Assembly: GCA_015655035.1 (NCBI GenBank)
Contig: JAATFS010000358.1
Coordinates: forward strand, 1 to 10,026
Reading direction: 5' to 3'
DNA: 10,026 nucleotides
Origin: Lysobacterales bacterium
Lineage (GTDB): Bacteria; Pseudomonadota; Gammaproteobacteria; Xanthomonadales; Xanthomonadaceae
The translations under genes and the position numbers were made by a program. Shown here one piece after another: positions 4,602 through 10,026 of the stretch. Within the stretch, counting starts at the first letter, position 1; every line of letters begins with the position of its first letter. The notes below the pieces were generated by a model, which had not been told where the DNA came from, did no database searches, and was given only the letters and a program-made list of their open reading frames with translations.

Positions 4602-7600
4602 ATGACAGCAGCGCCCGATTTCCGACTCTACCCCTCCAACGCGCTGGATACCCTGGCCGCCTTGCTCGCTGAAGAGCTGCGCCGGCCGATTCCGGACCAG
4701 CCGTTGCTGGCGCCGGAAGTGGTGCTGATCCCGCAGGTGGCGATGCGGCGCTGGCTGCAGTCGACCCTGGCCGCCGAGCACGGCGTCGCCGCCAACCTCG
4801 AATTCCTGACGCCTGGCGAGTTCGTCGCGCGCGCGCTGGAGGCCAATCTCGGCCCGGCCGACGACGACCTGGACATGGCCACCACCCAGTGGCGCCTCTA
4901 CGAAACGCTGCAAGCCGATCTGGGCGGCGATCCGGCGCTGGCACCGCTGGCGGCCTACCTGGCCGATGGCGATGCGCTCAAGCCTTGGGCGCTGGCTGGC
5001 GAGCTGGGCAACGTGTTCGAGAAATACCAGGCTTGGCGCCGCGACTGGCTGCTGCGCTGGGAGGGCGGTGCCGATCCGCAAGATCCGCAGGCACGCCTAT
5101 GGCGCCGGATCGCCGCTGGCCGGCAGTATCGCGCGCGCCGCATCGGCCAGTACCTGGACCGCTTCGCCCGGCCCGACGGCCCGCTGCCGCAAGGCCTGCC
5201 GCGACGGCTGTTCGCCTTCGCCGTGCTCAATATCTCCCCGGACGTGCTGCGCGTGCTCGCGACCCAGGCGCGGGTCGGCACGCTGCACTTCTACCTGCCC
5301 ACGCCAACCCAGGGCTACTGGGGCGACCTGCAGACGCTGTGGCAGCGCCGCCGCGAGGGCGGGGCGGTCGAGCTGTTCGCCGAACAGGTGCAGGAGAATC
5401 CGTTGTTGCAGGCCTGGGGCGCGGCTGGCCGCGACTTCATGGCGCTGATCGGCGACTACGAAGTGGTGCATCCGCTCGCTGAGATCGCGGTCTATGCCGA
5501 TCCGCTGGACAACGGCCGTCGCTCGCGCGCCGACGGTGGCCTGGGCGACAGCCTGCTGCGACGGATGCAGAGCGACCTGTTCCACCGCCGCGCACCGGCC
5601 GTGCCGCCGCCGTTGCCGCGGGTGGACCGCGCCGACCCCAGCCTGCAAGTGCATGCCTGCCACACCCGCCTGCGCGAGTTGCAGGTGCTGCACGACCAAC
5701 TGCGCGCACTGCTGGAGGACCCGCGCTTCGACCCGCCGCTGCAACCGCGCGAGATCGCGGTGCTGTCGCCGGACATCGACCCCTACGTGCCGTACCTGGA
5801 TGCGGTGTTCGGTGGCCATGGTGACGACGATCGGCTGCCTTATGCGCTGGCCGACGCCAGCCCGCTGGCCAGCGAGCCGCTGGCCGAGGTGTTCATCACC
5901 CTGCTCGGGCTGCCGGTGTCGCGCTTTGGCCTGCACGAGATCCTCGACCTGCTGGCCAGCGCGCCGATCGCCGAGGCCGCTGGCCTGGACGAGGCCGCGC
6001 TGGAGCGGCTGCGCGCCTGGCTGCATGCCGCCGGCGTGCGCTGGGGGCTGGACCCGGCGCATCGACGCCAGCACCAGGCGCCGGCCGACGACGCCTACAC
6101 CTGGCGTTTCGCGCTGGACCGGCTGCTGCTGGGCCACGCCAGCGGGGCCGAGAACGACATCGCCGGGGTCGCGCCGTGGCCGCAGCTGGAAGGCAGTGCA
6201 CTGGCGGCGCTGGACACGTTGCTCAAGCTGCTGAGCGCGTTGGAGCATTACCAGGCCCTGCTGGCACGGCCGATGCCGCCATCGGCGTGGCGCGAGGCCT
6301 TGCTCGGCCTGCTCGATGCGCTGGTCCCGGCCAGCCCGTCGGCACCGCGTGCGCAGCGCGCGCTGGACCGCCTGCGCAGCCTGATCGACCAGTTCGCCCG
6401 CGACGCCGCGCGCGCCGACTATGCCGGTCAGGTGCCGGCCGAGGTGGTGCGCGCGCATTTCGCCGCAGTGCTGGGCGAGTCCGACACCCGCGCGCCGCTA
6501 CTCACCGGCGGCATCAGCTTCGGCCGCATGGTGCCGATGCGGCTGCTGCCGTTCCGCGCGATCTGCCTGCTGGGCATGAACGATGGCGACTTCCCGCGTC
6601 GCGACCCGGCCGCCGGACTCAACCGGCTCACCGCCGAGCTGGGCAGCGACCGCCGCCGCCACGGCGACCGCTCCACCCGCGAGGACGACCGCTTCCTGTT
6701 CCTGCAGCTGTTCGCCTCGGCCCAGGACGTGTTCTACCTCAGCTACCTTGGCGCCGACGCCCGTGACGGCACGGTGCGCGAGCCGTCGGTACTGGTCAGC
6801 GAGCTGCTGGCCAGCGCCGCGCACTACCACGCTGCGCCGAAGGCCGCGCAAGCCCTGGTGGTGCGGCATCCGCTGCAACCGTTCGCCGCCGCTGCATTCG
6901 GTGGATCGGGCGAGGCAAGCGACGAGGATGGCGCCGACCCGCGCCGCTTCAGCTATCGCCGGCAGTGGCGGCCGGCGGTGGACAGCCTGGCCGGGCTGCG
7001 TCAGACGCTGACGCCATGGATCGACGCGCCGCTGCCTGACGACGACCTCGCCCTGCCGGACAGCCTGTCGATCGACGACCTGCGACGGCTGTTCGCCGAC
7101 CCGGCCGGAGAATTCCTGCGCCACCGGCTGGGCCTGCGCCTGCCCGACCCGGCCGGCGAGGACAGCGACCTGGAGCCATTGCTGGCGGCCACCCACGGGC
7201 TGGAGCAGTACGGCCTGCAGCAACAGGTGTTCGCTGCCGCGCTGGCCGGCGAGGCCGACGGCCTGTACGAGCGCCTGCGCGCCCGCGCGCTGCTGCCGTC
7301 CGGACCGCTGGGCAGGCGCCAGCTCGAGCAGCGCCTGCAGCAGCTGCGTCCCTATGCCGACGCCTTCAGGCAGTGGCGCGGCGAGGCGCCAGCACAATCG
7401 CGCCGACTGCAGGTGCCCATCGACGGCATCGGGCTGCACGGTCGCCTGCACGAGTGGTACGACGCCGGGCTGGGACGGGTGCAGGTCGGCGCCCTCGGCG
7501 GGCGCGTCGCGATCCGCCACGGGCTGGAATGGCTGCTGCTGCGCGCCGCCGGCGAGCCGACGGCGTACGTGCGCTTCTTCGAGCATGCCGACGGCCTGGG

Positions 7601-8006
7601 CCCACATCCCATCGACCCCGAGCCGCTGTCGCCGCAACAGGCCCAGGCCGCGTTGGCCGAACTCCTGCGGCTGTACTGCCAGGGCCTGCGCGCGCCGCTG
7701 GCGTTCGCTCCCTACAGTAGTTGGAAGTACTACCAGGCCGCGCGCAACGGCGACCTCGACAGGGCGATCAAGGATGCCGCCGGGCAGTGGCAGGGCGGCG
7801 GCTGGAGCGAATCAGCCACCCCCGAGTTGCGCCTGGTCACGCGCGGTGCCGACCCGTTCGCCGATGCGCAACGTTTTGCCAGCTTCGCCAACACCAGCCA
7901 TCGCTTGTATTCGCTGCTCGAACGCGGCGAGGCGACCCCGCTCGATCCCGAACGGCTGGCCGAGAGCTGGCGGTACTGGCAGGGCGCGCAGGAAGACGCC
8001 GAATGA
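4602..8006 (+). CDS. recC: RecC, gamma subunit of exonuclease V (RecBCD)
   Basis: 1134 residues, near E. coli RecC (1122). RecC binds RecB and RecD, splits the DNA duplex and scans the 3' strand for Chi; its helicase-like and nuclease-like domains are catalytically dead. The start at 4602 (MTAAPDF) is preferred because RLYPSNALDTL at residues 8-18 aligns with the RecC N-terminus (HSNRLDVL in E. coli). A GTG at 4503 would add 33 unlike residues. Conserved RecC patches are PQVAMRRWLQSTLAAEHGVAAN (about 45-66), ISFGRMVPMRLLPFRAICLLGMNDGDFPRR (about 638-667, equivalent to the MPMRSIPF...LLGMNDG region) and YCQGLRAPLAF (about 1025-1035) in the C-terminal nuclease-like domain. No Walker A is present, as expected. 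The Shine-Dalgarno is poor: only ACAGG touching the ATG. The stop overlaps recB by ATGA, so the two subunits are coupled. Confidence 0.93.
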   Translation: MTAAPDFRLYPSNALDTLAALLAEELRRPIPDQPLLAPEVVLIPQVAMRRWLQSTLAAEHGVAANLEFLTPGEFVARALEANLGPADDDLDMATTQWRLYETLQADLGGDPALAPLAAYLADGDALKPWALAGELGNVFEKYQAWRRDWLLRWEGGADPQDPQARLWRRIAAGRQYRARRIGQYLDRFARPDGPLPQGLPRRLFAFAVLNISPDVLRVLATQARVGTLHFYLPTPTQGYWGDLQTLWQRRREGGAVELFAEQVQENPLLQAWGAAGRDFMALIGDYEVVHPLAEIAVYADPLDNGRRSRADGGLGDSLLRRMQSDLFHRRAPAVPPPLPRVDRADPSLQVHACHTRLRELQVLHDQLRALLEDPRFDPPLQPREIAVLSPDIDPYVPYLDAVFGGHGDDDRLPYALADASPLASEPLAEVFITLLGLPVSRFGLHEILDLLASAPIAEAAGLDEAALERLRAWLHAAGVRWGLDPAHRRQHQAPADDAYTWRFALDRLLLGHASGAENDIAGVAPWPQLEGSALAALDTLLKLLSALEHYQALLARPMPPSAWREALLGLLDALVPASPSAPRAQRALDRLRSLIDQFARDAARADYAGQVPAEVVRAHFAAVLGESDTRAPLLTGGISFGRMVPMRLLPFRAICLLGMNDGDFPRRDPAAGLNRLTAELGSDRRRHGDRSTREDDRFLFLQLFASAQDVFYLSYLGADARDGTVREPSVLVSELLASAAHYHAAPKAAQALVVRHPLQPFAAAAFGGSGEASDEDGADPRRFSYRRQWRPAVDSLAGLRQTLTPWIDAPLPDDDLALPDSLSIDDLRRLFADPAGEFLRHRLGLRLPDPAGEDSDLEPLLAATHGLEQYGLQQQVFAAALAGEADGLYERLRARALLPSGPLGRRQLEQRLQQLRPYADAFRQWRGEAPAQSRRLQVPIDGIGLHGRLHEWYDAGLGRVQVGALGGRVAIRHGLEWLLLRAAGEPTAYVRFFEHADGLGPHPIDPEPLSPQQAQAALAELLRLYCQGLRAPLAFAPYSSWKYYQAARNGDLDRAIKDAAGQWQGGGWSESATPELRLVTRGADPFADAQRFASFANTSHRLYSLLERGEATPLDPERLAESWRYWQGAQEDAE
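7990..7995 (+). promoter_or_regulatory. recB ribosome binding site inside recC
   Basis: AGGAAG lies seven bases before the recB ATG (8003), within the last codons of recC. It fixes the recB start and, with the ATGA overlap, supports coupled translation. Confidence 0.65.
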
Positions 8007-10026
8007 ACACCCTAAACACTGCCCCGACCACCCAGGATCCCTACCTGGCCCTGCCGCTACAGGGCGTGCGCCTGATCGAGGCCAGCGCCGGCACCGGCAA
8101 GACCTTCACCCTGGCCACGCTGTTCACCCGGCTGGTGGTCGAGCGCGGGCTGCGCACCGGGCAGGTTCTCGCCGTTACCTTCACCGAGGCCGCCACCCAG
8201 GAACTGCGCCGGCGCATCCGCGAGCGCCTGACCCTGGCCGCGACGTTGGTGCCCGATACCGCTCGTGAGGAAATGGCTACGGTAGAGGCGCCGGATGCAG
8301 CCCTCACCCGCGCGCTGCTCGATGCGCACCTGGCGAATTCGAATGAATCCCCCACGCAGTTGCGTCGCCGCCTGCAGCAGGCGGTCGAGGAAATCGACCT
8401 CGCCGCGATCTTCACCATCCACGGCTTCTGTGCACGGGTGCTGCGCGAGCACGCGCTGGAGAGTGGCCAGACCTTCGCCGCGCCCGAGCTGCTGGCCACC
8501 GACCGCGAACTGCTCGCCGAGGTCGCCGCCGACGTGTGGCGCACACGCGCCGCCGACGCGGCCATGGCCGAGGACCTGATCGTGCTGTGGTCCGGCGGGC
8601 CCGAGGCCCTGGCTGCCGACCTGCGCGAGCTGGTGCGCCATCCCGAGCTGCTGCCCGCCGCGACGGCGGCCGGCCCGGCCGACGACAGCGCCGTGCTGCT
8701 GCAAGCATTGCAAGATGCCGGCAGCGCGCTGGCGGCCGCGTTCCACAGCCACGGCACTGCGTTGTTCGAGGCGGTACTCGCCGCCGTCGAAGCCGGAGTG
8801 CTGAGCAAGGTCAGCTACAAGGCCGAGTGGCTGGCCGCCCTGTGGCACTGGCTCGACAGCTTCGCCGCCGCGCCGGCAACCGAGCTGCCGCCGCATCCCA
8901 AACTGGCCAAGCTCACCGCTGCCGATCTCATCGCCGGCACCAACAAGAAATTCGTCGGCCGGACCCCGGCCTCGTCGCTGACCCACGAGATCGACGGCTA
9001 CCTGGCCGCGTTCGCCCAGGTCGAGGACGCCCGCGCGCGGCGTCGCTTGCGCCTGCTGCACGCGTTGCGCGACGACGCCGTCGCGCGGCTGGCCCAGCTC
9101 AAGCGCCAACGCCGCGTGCAGACCTACGATGACCTGATCGACGGCGTGGCGCTGGCACTGCATGGCCCGCAGGCCGAGGCGCTGGCGCAGCGGCTGCGCG
9201 CGCAGTACGCGATCGCGCTGGTGGACGAATTCCAGGACACCGACGAGCGCCAATGGTCGATCTTCGCCAGCGTGTTCGGTGACGGCGCCGTGGCCCGCGC
9301 GGCCGGGCTGGAACCGGCACTGTTCGTCATCGGCGACCCCAAGCAGGCGATCTACGGTTTCCGGGGCGGCGACGTGCGCACCTATCTTGCCGCCGCCGGC
9401 AGCGCTGAGCCCGCGCCGCCGCTGGGCCACAACTTCCGCTCGCGCCCCGGCGTGCTCGCCGCGATCGACGCGCTGTATGCGCAGGCCGGTTATGCGGATG
9501 CTTTCCTCACCGATGGCATCGCCTTCCATCCGGTACAGCCCGGCACCCAGCGCAGCGATGCCGACCTGCAACGCGATGGCGTCTCCGCCCCGGCACTGAC
9601 GGTATGGCACGCGCCCGCGCCGCCGCCGCCGGACAGAGGCAAGCCCAAACCGTGGAGCGCCCCCCGCGCCCGCGAGTTGTGCACTGCCGCCTGCGTGGCC
9701 GCCATCCACGGCTGGCTGGCCTCCAGCCGCGACGGCAGTGCCAGCGTCGCTGGGCGCCCGCTGCAGGCCGGCGACATCGCGGTGCTGGTGCGCAGCCACG
9801 GCGAAGCCACGCGCATCCAACAGGCGCTGGGCGAGGCGGGCATCCCGGCGGTGGCCGCCGGCCGCCAAAGCCTGTTCGCCACCGACCAGGCGCTGGAACT
9901 GCTGACCTTGCTGCAAGCGCTGCTCGACCCTGGCGACGATCGCCGCCTGCGCGCCGCGCTGGCCACCGTGCTGGTCGGCGAAGATGCCGCCGCCATCGCC
10001 GCACTCCAACGCGACGGCGACCGCCA
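8003..10026 (+). CDS. recB: RecB, helicase-nuclease subunit of exonuclease V (5' part)
   Basis: The first 674 codons are present; the gene runs off the window (family about 1200 residues). RecB is the 3'-5' SF1 helicase and the only nuclease of RecBCD. Motifs in order are Walker A ASAGTGKT (27-34, Lys33), VLAVTFTEAATQELRRRI (55-72, motif Ia), FTIHGFC (137-143, motif Ic), QTYDDL (373-378), Walker B LVDEFQDTD (406-414), motif III VIGDPKQAIYGFRGGD (442-457) and motif IV LGHNFRS (474-480). DEFQDTD and IHGFCARVL are typical of RecB rather than of UvrD/Rep. Motifs V and VI and the C-terminal RecB nuclease domain lie outside the window, so nuclease competence cannot be judged. Start ATG at 8003 with AGGAAG seven bases upstream, overlapping the recC TGA. 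Unlike E. coli there is no ptrA between recC and recB. Confidence 0.95.
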   Translation, partial: MNTLNTAPTTQDPYLALPLQGVRLIEASAGTGKTFTLATLFTRLVVERGLRTGQVLAVTFTEAATQELRRRIRERLTLAATLVPDTAREEMATVEAPDAALTRALLDAHLANSNESPTQLRRRLQQAVEEIDLAAIFTIHGFCARVLREHALESGQTFAAPELLATDRELLAEVAADVWRTRAADAAMAEDLIVLWSGGPEALAADLRELVRHPELLPAATAAGPADDSAVLLQALQDAGSALAAAFHSHGTALFEAVLAAVEAGVLSKVSYKAEWLAALWHWLDSFAAAPATELPPHPKLAKLTAADLIAGTNKKFVGRTPASSLTHEIDGYLAAFAQVEDARARRRLRLLHALRDDAVARLAQLKRQRRVQTYDDLIDGVALALHGPQAEALAQRLRAQYAIALVDEFQDTDERQWSIFASVFGDGAVARAAGLEPALFVIGDPKQAIYGFRGGDVRTYLAAAGSAEPAPPLGHNFRSRPGVLAAIDALYAQAGYADAFLTDGIAFHPVQPGTQRSDADLQRDGVSAPALTVWHAPAPPPPDRGKPKPWSAPRARELCTAACVAAIHGWLASSRDGSASVAGRPLQAGDIAVLVRSHGEATRIQQALGEAGIPAVAAGRQSLFATDQALELLTLLQALLDPGDDRRLRAALATVLVGEDAAAIAALQRDGDR

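Noticed and set aside
3636..5081. Long upstream extension of the mlaE frame across mlaF and into recC
   Set aside because: The MlaE family N-terminus begins at the ATG at 3635; the extension is out of frame with mlaF, which has every ABC ATPase motif, so it is a chance open frame.
5097..7637. Two long - strand open frames (453 and 379 codons) opposite recC
   Set aside because: Both are antisense to conserved RecC sequence, have low-complexity Arg/Gln/Ala-rich composition and no recognisable domain or ribosome binding site.
8131..9224. E. coli-type Chi octamers GCTGGTGG at 8131-8138 and 9217-9224 in recB
   Set aside because: About one is expected by chance in 10 kb on both strands at this GC content, both encode conserved Leu-Val codons, and the E. 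coli Chi sequence is not known to act in this group.
8057..10009. 650-codon open frame on the - strand opposite recB
   Set aside because: It lies entirely antisense to recB, whose helicase motifs are intact. The translation is rich in Gln/Arg/Gly/Ala without any family motif, the usual shadow frame of high-GC coding DNA.

Overview
The window is chromosomal DNA from a high-GC gammaproteobacterium. The gene content and protein wording (Mla proteins, RecC/RecB, a glutathione peroxidase) best fit Xanthomonadaceae, probably Xanthomonas or a close relative. That placement is a judgement from memory, not a database result. I see no tRNA, rRNA, CRISPR array, insertion sequence or prophage gene. This is core genome, not an accessory island.

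Layout. Positions 1-208 hold the 3' end of a glutathione peroxidase gene on the + strand. Positions 209-354 are a convergent spacer with hairpins. Positions 355-4429, on the - strand, are a compact operon for retrograde phospholipid transport. In transcription order it is mlaF (ATPase), mlaE (permease), a candidate 33-codon ORF, mlaD (MCE protein), mlaC (periplasmic carrier), mlaB (STAS protein) and mlaA (outer-membrane lipoprotein). Positions 4430-4601 are a divergent regulatory spacer. From 4602 to the window end, on the + strand, lie recC (complete) and recB (first 674 codons, cut by the window edge), which overlap by ATGA.

How the genes work together. MlaA extracts mislocalised phospholipid from the outer leaflet of the outer membrane and MlaC carries it across the periplasm. 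The MlaD/MlaE/MlaF/MlaB complex handles it at the inner membrane using ATP. All six pathway parts are in one transcription unit, unlike E. coli, where mlaA is elsewhere. RecB and RecC are subunits of the RecBCD helicase-nuclease that processes double-strand breaks; recD would be expected downstream but is outside the window.

Most of the window is ordinary. The best candidate for something undescribed is the small ORF at 2886-2785 (- strand). It fills the only large gap in the mla operon: its ATG overlaps the mlaE stop as TGATG, and it ends four bases before the mlaD start. Openness alone is weak evidence at this GC content, so conservation has to decide. The other items worth a look are tandem 11-bp repeats in the mlaF/recC spacer, a GNRA-loop hairpin in the recC leader, a repeat-like hairpin between gpx and mlaA, and an unusually long Ala/Pro/Ser linker in MlaA.
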